Positions 17,739 through 25,619 of a DNA stretch of 64,000 nucleotides are shown here, one piece after another. The notes under the pieces are model-generated. The model searched no databases. It had not been told where the DNA came from and worked only from the letters and a program-made list of their open reading frames with translations. Position 1 is the stretch's first letter. Each line of letters starts with the position of its first letter. Source of the DNA: Allomuricauda sp. F6463D (GTDB taxonomy: Bacteria; Bacteroidota; Bacteroidia; Flavobacteriales; Flavobacteriaceae); the NCBI RefSeq assembly GCF_023015965.1, contig NZ_JALKAN010000002.1, forward strand, positions 124,001-188,000. Direction: 5' to 3'. A program made the position numbers and the translations under genes.

Positions 17739-17781
17739 TGATAATTGTCATAGAATCCCTTGCTCCATAAATTTACTTTTA
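17739..17781 (+). promoter_or_regulatory. FNR-type box and -7 box of usp
   Basis: TGAT-AATT-GTCA spans 17739-17750 (centre 17744.5). TACTTTTA spans 17774-17781, beginning 29.5 bp after the centre, and the ATG at 17803 is 29 bp further. The in-frame TTG at 17782 would fall on the transcription start and is excluded as start codon. Confidence 0.65.
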
Positions 17782-17802
17782 TTGCATCATAATCTTAGTC
17801 AG

Positions 17803-18708
17803 ATGCAGAAGATTTTAATACCTACGGATTTTTCAGAAAATGCATGGAACGCAATTGATTACGCCATGCAATTGTTTCGCAATACGCGATGTAAATTCTA
17901 TTTGTTAAACACTTATACCCCGGTTATCCCAAGTAGTCGATTTATGGCAAAAATGGTGGATGGTGTAAGTATTGTTGATGCGGTAAGGAGGAATTCAGAG
18001 GAAGGATTGAACAAAACCGTGGAACGGATAAAAACCAAATATGGTAATCCCAACCATAGTTTTGAAACTGTTTCTTCCTTTAATTTATTGGTAGAAGAGG
18101 TAAAGGATATTGTTGAGTCACTTGGTATTCATTTGGTAATAACCGGCACAAAAGGAGCATCTGGTGCGAATGAAGTTTTTATGGGCAGCAATACCGTGCG
18201 TCTTATAAAATGTACCAAAAAATGTCCCATTTTGGCCATTCCGTACCACTATGAATATGTTACCCCTTCCGAAATTGCTTTTGCCACAGATTTCAAACGA
18301 TTCTATACTTCTTCAGAATTATCCCCAGTTTTGGCGATGGCAAAGATGTTTAATGCCACCATACGGATTGTACACGTTCAGTACGGTATTAAAGCATTGA
18401 CGGAACTACAACAATTCAATTTAAACATGCTACGACGTTATCTGGGCAACGTGGAGCATTATGTGCACACCGTATCTGAACTAAATTCTATTTCGCATAC
18501 TTTAGAATCATTCTCCAAAGAATTGGACATCCATCTTTTGGCCATGTTAAATTATCAACATAGTTATATGGAAAAAATGACCCGTGAACCCATCATTAAA
18601 AGAACGGCATTTCATACTCAGATACCCTTGTTGGTTATTCCAGAATTGGGCATGGAGGGTGTATCCGAAGAATCAAAAGACGAAAAGGAAATACAATCCC
18701 ACAATTAA
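17803..18708 (+). CDS. Tandem universal stress protein
   Basis: 301 residues from ATG 17803 (MQKILIPTDFSENAW), set by the promoter just upstream. Two Usp folds: residues 1 to about 145 with ILIPTDFS and GTKGASGANEVFMGSNTVRLI, the nucleotide-binding loop with a PILAIPY strand, and a diverged second half from about 150 (EIAFATDFKRF) whose end (REPIIKRTAFHTQIPLLVIPE) has lost the glycine-rich loop. The second domain probably no longer binds ATP. It lies directly after the FNR-type regulator gene and has its own FNR-type site, and so belongs to the low-oxygen response with the usp gene at 5.9 kb. Confidence 0.85.
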   Translation: MQKILIPTDFSENAWNAIDYAMQLFRNTRCKFYLLNTYTPVIPSSRFMAKMVDGVSIVDAVRRNSEEGLNKTVERIKTKYGNPNHSFETVSSFNLLVEEVKDIVESLGIHLVITGTKGASGANEVFMGSNTVRLIKCTKKCPILAIPYHYEYVTPSEIAFATDFKRFYTSSELSPVLAMAKMFNATIRIVHVQYGIKALTELQQFNLNMLRRYLGNVEHYVHTVSELNSISHTLESFSKELDIHLLAMLNYQHSYMEKMTREPIIKRTAFHTQIPLLVIPELGMEGVSEESKDEKEIQSHN

Positions 18709-18724
18709 ATTAACCTCCGGTCAT

Positions 18725-18732
18725 TATCTTTG
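18725..18732 (+). promoter_or_regulatory. -7 promoter box of the dehydratase gene
   Basis: TATCTTTG is a perfect match to the Bacteroidota -7 consensus TAnnTTTG, 38 bp before the ATG at 18770. No clear TTTG -33 element was found. Confidence 0.4.
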
Positions 18733-18769
18733 ATACCTTATTATATTTTACCTATAAGGATTAAGATTC

Positions 18770-19705
18770 ATGGACATACAACACCTAATAGACTGCCACG
18801 AACGGATAAAACCATTTATCCATAACACACCAGTGCTTACTTCCCGGCTGATCAATGAAATGATTGGGGCTGAACTATTTTTCAAATGTGAGAATTTTCA
18901 AAGAATGGGTGCGTTTAAAATGCGTGGGGCCTCCAATGCCATTTTACAACTTACAGATGAGCAAAAACAAAGAGGGGTTGTTACACATTCATCAGGGAAT
19001 TTTGCACAAGCACTGTCCCTTTCCGCACAAAGCTTGGGTGTAAAAGCCTATATCGTAATGCCAAATTCCGCTCCCGAAGTAAAAAAAGAAGCTGTAAGGG
19101 GCTACGGAGGCATATTAATATCCTGCGAATCCACTTTGGAGGCTCGGGAACATGAATCCAAACAGATTGCTAAAAAACATGGCGCTACTTTTATTCATCC
19201 GTCCAATGACGACCATGTTATTTTAGGACAAGGAACTGCTTGCAAAGAATTATTGGAACTATATCCCAATATAGATTATGTTGTAACTCCTGTTGGTGGC
19301 GGTGGACTTATTGCGGGTTCGGCACTATCGGCATATCATTTTGGTAATAATTGCAAGACAATTGGTGGCGAACCCTTTGAAGTAGATGACGCTTATCGAT
19401 CACTACAAAGCGGCAAAATTGAGTCCAACAAAACCACAAATACCATTGCAGATGGTCTTAAAACCCAATTGGGTGACAGAAATTTTCCTATTATTCAACA
19501 ATATGTGGAAGCAATCGTCCGTGTAACCGAAGAAGAAATCATTATGGCCATGCAACTGATTTGGGAACGACTCAAAATCGTTTGTGAACCATCGAGTGCC
19601 GTGGCATTGGCAGCGATTATCAATAAAAAAGAAAAATATTCCGGCAAAAAAATAGGGGTAATTGTTTCTGGCGGCAATGTGGATTTGAGCAAATTACCTT
19701 TCTAA
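18770..19705 (+). CDS. Threonine/serine dehydratase or serine racemase, PLP fold type II
   Basis: 311 residues, the length of the catalytic domain alone, without the ACT regulatory domain of biosynthetic IlvA. K50 in FQRMGAFKMRGA is the PLP lysine. SSGNFAQALS (about 77-86) is the substrate loop, and TPVGGGGLIAG (about 173-183) holds the PLP phosphate. The enzyme deaminates L-threonine or L-serine to the 2-oxo acid and ammonia, or racemises serine; catabolic TdcB and serine racemase share this layout and cannot be separated here. It has its own -7 box and ends 5 bp before the stop of the convergent histidine kinase gene. Confidence 0.85.
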   Translation: MDIQHLIDCHERIKPFIHNTPVLTSRLINEMIGAELFFKCENFQRMGAFKMRGASNAILQLTDEQKQRGVVTHSSGNFAQALSLSAQSLGVKAYIVMPNSAPEVKKEAVRGYGGILISCESTLEAREHESKQIAKKHGATFIHPSNDDHVILGQGTACKELLELYPNIDYVVTPVGGGGLIAGSALSAYHFGNNCKTIGGEPFEVDDAYRSLQSGKIESNKTTNTIADGLKTQLGDRNFPIIQQYVEAIVRVTEEEIIMAMQLIWERLKIVCEPSSAVALAAIINKKEKYSGKKIGVIVSGGNVDLSKLPF

Positions 19706-19710
19706 AACTA

Positions 19711-21162
19711 TTACTTTTTTTTAGGAAAAGTGATACTAAACGTGGCGCCTTGACCCTTCTTACTTTCTACTTCAATTTTTCCATCCATAGCTTGTACCTG
19801 GGTCTTTACCAAATAAAGTCCCAGACCTTTACCTTCAGTTGCACCACTTAACCTGCCGTACATATCAAAAATTTTACGCTCCTTTTCCGAAGTAAGTTCC
19901 ATTCCAATCCCGTTGTCTGAAAACTTAAGTATTATTGACTGCTCCGTATTTTCTGCGGTTATTTGAATGATGGGAAGCACATTTTCCTTGGAATAATGGA
20001 TTGCGTTGAGTATGAGGTTATAAAAAATATTGACCACATAGCTCTTTGCACCATATACATAATCTACATCTGAAAAATTGGTATGAATGGAAGCTTTATT
20101 TTTAAATATCTCTTCAGAAAGCAATCCGTCGACATCTTTCATAACATTTTTAAGAAGAACCTCCCTAAATTTTTCCCTGTCCGCTGATTTTAACGCCAGC
20201 GAATGATGAAGGTCCTTTATCGTTTGATCCAATGCCTCGGTAGTAAGTTCTATTTTTTTTATGATATCGTCGTTCATCTCATCTTTTCCCCAATCATAAA
20301 TTTTGGACAACATTAAAAGATTGGATATTGGACCGCGAAGGTTGTGTGAAATAATTCGAACAAAATTTTGAAGCTCGTGGTTCTGTTCCACTATTTGTTT
20401 GTTGGACAACACATCCTTGGTAACATCCTGCGTTGTACCACTCATTCGAATTGGCATGCCTTCTTCATCATAATAAGTCTTGCCTTTTTGATGAACATAC
20501 TTAATCTCTCCACTATCCACCACAATTCGATTGACGATATCGTGCAATGTCTTTTGTTCGATACATTTTTTCACATCTTCATCGAACGCATCTCTTTCCT
20601 CTGGATGTATAATCTCCAATAACAAATCGTAATTTGCCTTAAAAGTTGTTGGGTCTTTATCAAAAATCCTGAAAAGTTGATCAGACCAAGTAATTTCATT
20701 TTTTTTTATGTCCCAATTCCAATGCCCTACATTGGCAACTTCTTGAGCTTCTCGATACTTACGCTCACTTTCTCTTAAACGAAGGTTGTTGTTAACTTCT
20801 TCGGTGATATCCTTTTGCCAAACACAACATCCAATAACCTCTCCCAAGCTGTTCATAAAAGGTTGAAAGGAAAATTCATGGACCACTGTTTCACCGTCCT
20901 CTTCAAATGTATGTCTTGATGTTGTAGCGTAGCGGTTGAGTGCCCTTTCGCACCCCTGCTCACATGGTTTGAAGAAAAAATCGGACCGATAAACGACCTT
21001 AAGGTCCATGCCTCTTTCGGCATCCCCTAAATCATTTTGTAAAAGGCGGGACTTAAAGGATGTATTAAAAGCAGTAAGCTTGTAATTTCGATCCATGGCC
21101 CACACAAGATCAGCCCTATCCTCAACAATTTCAATTTTATTTTGAATAAAGGTGTGTTTCAC
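19711..21162 (-). CDS. PAS-domain sensor histidine kinase
   Basis: 483 residues, no membrane segment, so cytoplasmic. A first PAS-like region (about 15-120) is followed by a PAS/PAC domain (about 135-255; YREAQEVANVGHWNWDIKK is its usual start). A dimerisation helix carries the phospho-accepting histidine in ISHNLRGPISNL near residue 272. The ATPase domain has NLILNAIHYS (N box), FSDNGIGM (G1) and GKGLGLYLVK (G2). The kinase follows a single-domain response regulator by 64 bp on the same strand, which is its likely partner. The signal is unknown; the first PAS region has several cysteines (CEQGCERA) that could bind a cofactor. Confidence 0.88.
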   Translation of the reverse strand: MKHTFIQNKIEIVEDRADLVWAMDRNYKLTAFNTSFKSRLLQNDLGDAERGMDLKVVYRSDFFFKPCEQGCERALNRYATTSRHTFEEDGETVVHEFSFQPFMNSLGEVIGCCVWQKDITEEVNNNLRLRESERKYREAQEVANVGHWNWDIKKNEITWSDQLFRIFDKDPTTFKANYDLLLEIIHPEERDAFDEDVKKCIEQKTLHDIVNRIVVDSGEIKYVHQKGKTYYDEEGMPIRMSGTTQDVTKDVLSNKQIVEQNHELQNFVRIISHNLRGPISNLLMLSKIYDWGKDEMNDDIIKKIELTTEALDQTIKDLHHSLALKSADREKFREVLLKNVMKDVDGLLSEEIFKNKASIHTNFSDVDYVYGAKSYVVNIFYNLILNAIHYSKENVLPIIQITAENTEQSIILKFSDNGIGMELTSEKERKIFDMYGRLSGATEGKGLGLYLVKTQVQAMDGKIEVESKKGQGATFSITFPKKK

Positions 21163-21226
21163 ATGTTAAAATTTATTCAGAATAAAATTAATAGCCCAAT
21201 AGATAGTGGGCACTATTCCATATAAA

Positions 21227-21616
21227 TTACTTATTGGCACTTTGCAGATAATCCTCCAAATGCTCAATCTTTAATGGTTTTGCAATAAATTCCTTCACAT
21301 ATTTCTCATACTTCTTAGCCTCTTCCTTATCTGCGTCGGATTCAGAAGACGTTACCAAAAGTACCTCATTGGATTCAGGAAAGTCCTCGAGCATCATAAA
21401 CTCCAAAAATTCAAAACCACTCATCTCGGGCATATTAATATCCAATAAAATAAGTGTTTTTGTGTTTGGAGCGTCTCTAAACCTAAGATCATCAAGGGCT
21501 AGTTCAGGGTTAGTAAAGCTCTTAACCCTTTCTTCCAGTCCCATTCTTCTAAAGTGAATTGCATTTACAGTATTCACAAGGTCTTCGTCGTCGACCAAAT
21601 AGATTTCTTTGTACAT
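21227..21616 (-). CDS. Single-domain response regulator
   Basis: 129 residues from ATG 21616 (MYKEIYLVDDEDL). A TTG 15 bp upstream is in frame but less likely. It consists of a receiver domain only: acidic pair in LVDDEDL, phosphorylated aspartate in LLDINMPEMSGFEF (about residue 60), the conserved Thr/Ser in LLVTSS, and Lys in EFIAKPL. It has no DNA-binding or output domain, so it acts by protein contact, like CheY or Rcp1-type regulators. It lies upstream of the histidine kinase in the same direction. Confidence 0.88.
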   Translation of the reverse strand: MYKEIYLVDDEDLVNTVNAIHFRRMGLEERVKSFTNPELALDDLRFRDAPNTKTLILLDINMPEMSGFEFLEFMMLEDFPESNEVLLVTSSESDADKEEAKKYEKYVKEFIAKPLKIEHLEDYLQSANK

Positions 21617-22046
21617 AGCGTGGGTGGTCAATTAATTTAGTTAGTATCTGTTTGGTTGTTAGGTTTTGCTTTTAAAAAATTGACAAATATCAATATTTTG
21701 TATTTAATAAAACTTTAAAAAAGTTATTTTATTATAACATTGATTATCGAGGGAACTTAATAATATGGCAATAGCAATAAATTTAAGGTTTTTTTTATTC
21801 AAAAATACCGCCTAAAAATTTAACTTATCACAACTTTTAATTGTTATGTATGATACATTACAAAATAAATATAAAAAACAATACACTCTTCATATCGGTC
21901 CGCTTCAAAAAATCAGTATTGCAGACCCTTCCACTTCATTGACCAATTTTTCAATATAAATAACAGAAACGCCTACAAGGCAAAGGATTAAAGAGTAGAG
22001 AATTAAAAAAAAAAAAGACCCTTCAATATGTGAAGAGTCTTTTTAG
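21617..22046. other. Intergenic region, about 430 bp
   Basis: AT-rich DNA between the response regulator promoter side and tRNA-Leu. No reading frame looks coding. The right edge (22001-22044) is the tRNA terminator. The left part must hold the promoter of the regulator-kinase operon, but I see no convincing -7 box. Nothing else was recognised. Confidence 0.5.
22001..22044 (-). terminator. Terminator of tRNA-Leu
   Basis: Read on the minus strand, a stem AAAAGAC-x-CTTCA/TGAAG-x-GTCTTTT with loop CATAT is followed by a run of about 12 T, directly after the tRNA 3' end. Confidence 0.8.
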
Positions 22047-22128
22047 TGCGGGTGAAGGGAGTCGAACCCCCACGCCTTGCGGCACTAGATCCTAAGTCTA
22101 GCGTGTCTACCAATTCCACCACACCCGC
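22047..22128 (-). tRNA. tRNA-Leu (anticodon UAG)
   Basis: 82 nt on the minus strand. The acceptor stem GCGGGTG pairs with CACCCGC and is followed by discriminator A. The D-arm region has AATTGGTAGAC, typical of leucine tRNAs. The anticodon stem CTAGA/TCTAG encloses loop CTTAGGA with anticodon TAG. A long variable arm (TGCCGCAAGGCG) marks a class II tRNA, and GGTTCGACTCC is the T-arm. CCA is not encoded. It stands alone and is followed by its own terminator. Confidence 0.96.
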
Positions 22129-22225
22129 GAATTGGAGTGCAAATATAATTCAATTTTCCGATTTGCAAATCTACTCCTATTAAAAACTTGTTTTTTGTAC
22201 TTTTAAGGTCCTTTTTAATACATAT

Positions 22226-23614
22226 ATGAAAGATATCAATAATTACATCAACACGAACAAAGACAGATTTATCAACGAGCTGATCGACCTCTTAAAAATC
22301 CCCTCCATCAGTGCTGACCCAGGGCATTCGCAAGATGTTCTAAAAGCTGCTAAGGCTGTAAAAAAAACGTTGGAGGAAGCAGGTTGCGAAAACACAGAAA
22401 TTTGTGAGACCAAAGGTTATCCAGTGGTTTATGGAGATAAGATCATAGACCCAAACTTACCAACGGTGCTGGTTTACGGCCACTACGATGTGCAACCTCC
22501 AGACCCTATCAACCTATGGGACTCCCCTCCTTTTGAACCCATTATCAAGAAAACCGAATTACATCCCGATGGCGCTATTTTCGCCAGGGGATCATGTGAC
22601 GACAAAGGCCAGTTCTTCATGCATGTAAAGGCTGTGGAATACATGATCAAGAACAATACGTTACCCTGTAATGTGAAGTTTATGATCGAAGGCGAGGAAG
22701 AAGTTGGAAGCGATAGTTTGGAGGATTTCTTAAAGGAAAATAGCGAAAAATTCAAGAACGATATCATTCTCATTTCCGATACGGGAATGATTGCCAATGA
22801 CACCCCTTCAATTACAACAGGCTTGCGCGGACTTAGTTATGTGGAAGTGGAAGTGACTGGCGCCAACCGAGATCTGCATTCTGGTATTTATGGAGGTGCA
22901 GCACCCAACCCCATCAACGTGTTGGCGAAAATGATTGCCGAGCTTCATGATGAGAATAACCATATCACCATCCCCGGATTTTATGACAAGGTGGAAATTA
23001 TTTCAGATGAAGAGCGTGCCGAAATGGCAAAGGCTCCTTTTGATTTGGAAGACTACAAAAAAGCTTTGGATATTGATGATGTTCATGGTGAAAAAGGATA
23101 TTCAACAACGGAACGTTTTGGAATCCGACCAACATTGGATGTCAATGGCATTTGGGGCGGCTACATGGGTGAAGGTGCCAAAACGGTAATCGCCAGTAAA
23201 GCCTACGCTAAAATTTCGATGCGATTGGTCCCAGATCAAGATTGGCATGAGATCACTGATTTGTTCACCAAACATTTTGAATCCATTGCACCGAAAAGCG
23301 TAAAAGTCAAAGTTACCCCACACCACGGCGGTCAAGCGTACGTTACCCCAATAGACAGTATCGGTTATAAAGCAGCTTCCAAAGCTATGGAAACCACCTT
23401 TGGGCAAACCCCGGTACCTCAGCGTACAGGAGGTAGTATTCCAATCGTGGCCCTTTTTGAAAATGTGTTCGACAGCAAAACAATCCTTTTAGGATTCGGA
23501 TTGGACAGCGACGCCATCCACTCCCCTAACGAACATTTTGGGGTATGGAACTTTTTAAAAGGTATTGAGACAATCCCCTATTTCTATAAATATTATTCAG
23601 AGATGAAGGCTTAG
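22226..23614 (+). CDS. M20-family dipeptidase
   Basis: 462 residues, full length for the M20 (PepV/CPG2/DapE) dipeptidases. Metal-site motifs: YGHYDVQPPDP with H86 and D88, ARGSCDDKGQ with the bridging Asp (about 120), EGEEEVGS with the catalytic and metal glutamates (about 155), and a C-terminal histidine in DAIHSPNEHFG. The middle third is the lid/dimerisation domain. It cleaves dipeptides or N-acyl amino acids with two zinc ions; no signal peptide is seen, so it is probably cytoplasmic. Its 3' end overlaps the convergent PhnA-like gene by 4 nt. Confidence 0.88.
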   Translation: MKDINNYINTNKDRFINELIDLLKIPSISADPGHSQDVLKAAKAVKKTLEEAGCENTEICETKGYPVVYGDKIIDPNLPTVLVYGHYDVQPPDPINLWDSPPFEPIIKKTELHPDGAIFARGSCDDKGQFFMHVKAVEYMIKNNTLPCNVKFMIEGEEEVGSDSLEDFLKENSEKFKNDIILISDTGMIANDTPSITTGLRGLSYVEVEVTGANRDLHSGIYGGAAPNPINVLAKMIAELHDENNHITIPGFYDKVEIISDEERAEMAKAPFDLEDYKKALDIDDVHGEKGYSTTERFGIRPTLDVNGIWGGYMGEGAKTVIASKAYAKISMRLVPDQDWHEITDLFTKHFESIAPKSVKVKVTPHHGGQAYVTPIDSIGYKAASKAMETTFGQTPVPQRTGGSIPIVALFENVFDSKTILLGFGLDSDAIHSPNEHFGVWNFLKGIETIPYFYKYYSEMKA

Positions 23615-24189
23615 AGCTTTTTAACGTATTTGGTGATAATCACAATTTGTTGACCATCTACTTTACCTTCAATGTATTCAGCATTTTCGTGATCCAGGGA
23701 AATCCGTCTAACGGCGGTTCCCTGTTTTGCGACCATGCTAGATCCTTTTACTTTTAAATCTTTCACCAAAACAACACTGTCGCCATTCTCCAAAATATTG
23801 CCATTTACATCCCTGTGAATTATTTTTTCACTTTCCTCTTCACCTTCACCAGTGGCTTTGGCCCATTCTAAAGTCTCATCTTCCAAGTACATCATGTCCA
23901 AAAGATCTTGTGGCCATCCTTCAGATTTTAATCGGTTGAGCATTCGCCAAACCACCACTTTTACCGCATCATGCTCGCTCCACATACTATCATTTAAACA
24001 CCGCCAGTGATTCGGATCTGTTGTTTCCGGATTTTCTATTTGGTCTTTGCAAGTTTGGCTTATCAAAATACTCCCATCCAATCCTCCGGTAGAAACGGGT
24101 GGTACTTCATAAATTACCAAATCTTCCGTAACTCCGCTCAATTCACAAACTCCTCCACTTCGTGCCTGTAACTCTTCTAATAATGCCAT
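23611..24189 (-). CDS. PhnA/YjdM-like zinc-ribbon protein
   Basis: 192 residues. The C-terminal 70 (NGNILENGDSVVLVKDLKVKGSS) form the small beta domain of the PhnA/YjdM family. The N-terminal part contains scattered cysteines (C15, then C in QTCKDQ and WRCLNDS) and resembles the extended PhnA variant of Bacteroidota. The old name 'alkylphosphonate uptake' is not supported by later work on phosphonate use, so no function is assigned. No phn genes are near. The gene is convergent with the dipeptidase gene. Confidence 0.75.
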   Translation of the reverse strand: MALLEELQARSGGVCELSGVTEDLVIYEVPPVSTGGLDGSILISQTCKDQIENPETTDPNHWRCLNDSMWSEHDAVKVVVWRMLNRLKSEGWPQDLLDMMYLEDETLEWAKATGEGEEESEKIIHRDVNGNILENGDSVVLVKDLKVKGSSMVAKQGTAVRRISLDHENAEYIEGKVDGQQIVIITKYVKKL

Positions 24190-24326
24190 TGGTATTTTTT
24201 TAGTGTTGCAAACTTACTTATTTTTCACTTTTACTTCTATTTCCACAGTGGAGTTTTTAAGTCTAAAATGTAACAAATCCACCCAATCTGCGTTCTAATA
24301 ACCTATCAATCAAAAGAGAACACGAT

Positions 24327-25427
24327 ATGTTACAACGCTTTTTTATCTTCTGCTCTGGAGCAGATACAGGAATCCTAGACTCTTGTTCCAACGGGGAACG
24401 CAACAAATATGCAGGCATTGGAGCCACCGTATTTTTTACAGCGGTAATGGCTTTTATCGCATCAGGATATGCCCTTTACACCGTTTTTGACACAGTTTAC
24501 ACCGCTATTTTCTTTGGTTTGATATGGGGACTGCTCATTTTCAATTTGGACCGATACATTGTTTCAACCATTAAAAAGCGTGACAATTTTAAAGGGGAAT
24601 TGCTTCAGGCTGCACCACGTATTGTTTTGGCATTGATCATTGCCGTTGTGATTTCCAAACCTTTGGAAATGAAAATTTTTGAAAAGGAGATCAATCAAGT
24701 CCTTCTGGAAGAAAAAAACGCACTCACCCTGAACAACAAGGAACAATTGGCACTCCAATACACTCCAAAGATTGAAAGTCTAAACCAGGATATTGACAAC
24801 CTAAAAGGTGAAATTGCAACGAAAGAAGTCGAAACCAATGCACTATACGACACCTACATCACCGAAGCGGAAGGTACTGCCGGAACCGGTTTGTTGGGCA
24901 AAGGCCCTGTTTATGAAGAAAAACGGGAGAAGCACGATGCTGCTTTGGCGGAACTCAACAGTTTAAAAGAAACCAACGCAACCAAAATCGAAAATATTGA
25001 AGCCCAAATTACGGCCTTACAATCCGATTACGACACTGCGGTTTCTACCTCACAACCCATTATTGATGGTTTTGATGGACTCATGGCCCGCATCAATGCA
25101 TTGGGAAAATTACCATGGTTTCCATCGTTTTTTATCTTTCTGTTGTTTTTGGCCATTGAAACAGCACCGATCATTGCCAAATTGTTGGCTCCAAAAGGCG
25201 AATACGATTATAAGTTTGAGGAGCAGGAAAGCGTAGTGGCCACTTGGATAACGCAAAAGGTAGAACAACGAAAATTATTAATGGCCACAGATGGAGAACT
25301 CAACCAGCAAATCTATGCCGATATAAAAAATGAGGAAGAATTGTACCGCTACAAAAAAGAAAAAGCAGAAGAATTGCTTCGTCTACAGGCGGATAGTTTC
25401 CATAAACTTCAAGTAAAAAACCTCTAA
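24327..25427 (+). CDS. DUF4407 membrane protein with coiled coil
   Basis: 366 residues. Three membrane helices lie close together near the N-terminus (about 30-50, 55-75 and 90-108), followed by a periplasmic or cytoplasmic coiled coil of about 150 residues (118-255, with EIATKEVETN and NATKIENIEAQI). A fourth helix (about 262-285, FPSFFIFLLFLAIETAPI) and a charged coiled C-terminus complete it. The opening FFIFCSGADTGILDSC and the layout match the DUF4407 family, whose function is unknown. It is not clearly in an operon. Confidence 0.8.
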   Translation: MLQRFFIFCSGADTGILDSCSNGERNKYAGIGATVFFTAVMAFIASGYALYTVFDTVYTAIFFGLIWGLLIFNLDRYIVSTIKKRDNFKGELLQAAPRIVLALIIAVVISKPLEMKIFEKEINQVLLEEKNALTLNNKEQLALQYTPKIESLNQDIDNLKGEIATKEVETNALYDTYITEAEGTAGTGLLGKGPVYEEKREKHDAALAELNSLKETNATKIENIEAQITALQSDYDTAVSTSQPIIDGFDGLMARINALGKLPWFPSFFIFLLFLAIETAPIIAKLLAPKGEYDYKFEEQESVVATWITQKVEQRKLLMATDGELNQQIYADIKNEEELYRYKKEKAEELLRLQADSFHKLQVKNL

Positions 25428-25514
25428 GTTACAACAGAGAGTTTCTTATTATAAATTATAGCTATAGAGTTATTCTTTATCGCATATCAGCATCATTCTT
25501 AATATGCACTACCC

Positions 25515-25522
25515 TATCTTTA
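25515..25522 (+). promoter_or_regulatory. -7-like box of tamB-tamL
   Basis: TATCTTTA resembles the -7 consensus TAnnTTTG with A at the last place, as in three FNR-type promoters of this window. It lies 39 bp before the ATG at 25554 and 105 bp before the ATG at 25620. No FNR-type palindrome is associated. Confidence 0.35.
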
Positions 25523-25619
25523 TCTGCTGTTGTAAGTGGCTTAGAGAAGCGAAATGGTTTTCAGGCAAAATCATAATATCGTTGCCGATGCAATCCGATT
25601 ATTCTTCGAGAAAAGATGT

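Noticed and set aside
17782..17802. TTG 17782 as start of the second usp gene
   Set aside because: It would fall at the transcription start defined by the -7 box at 17774-17781.
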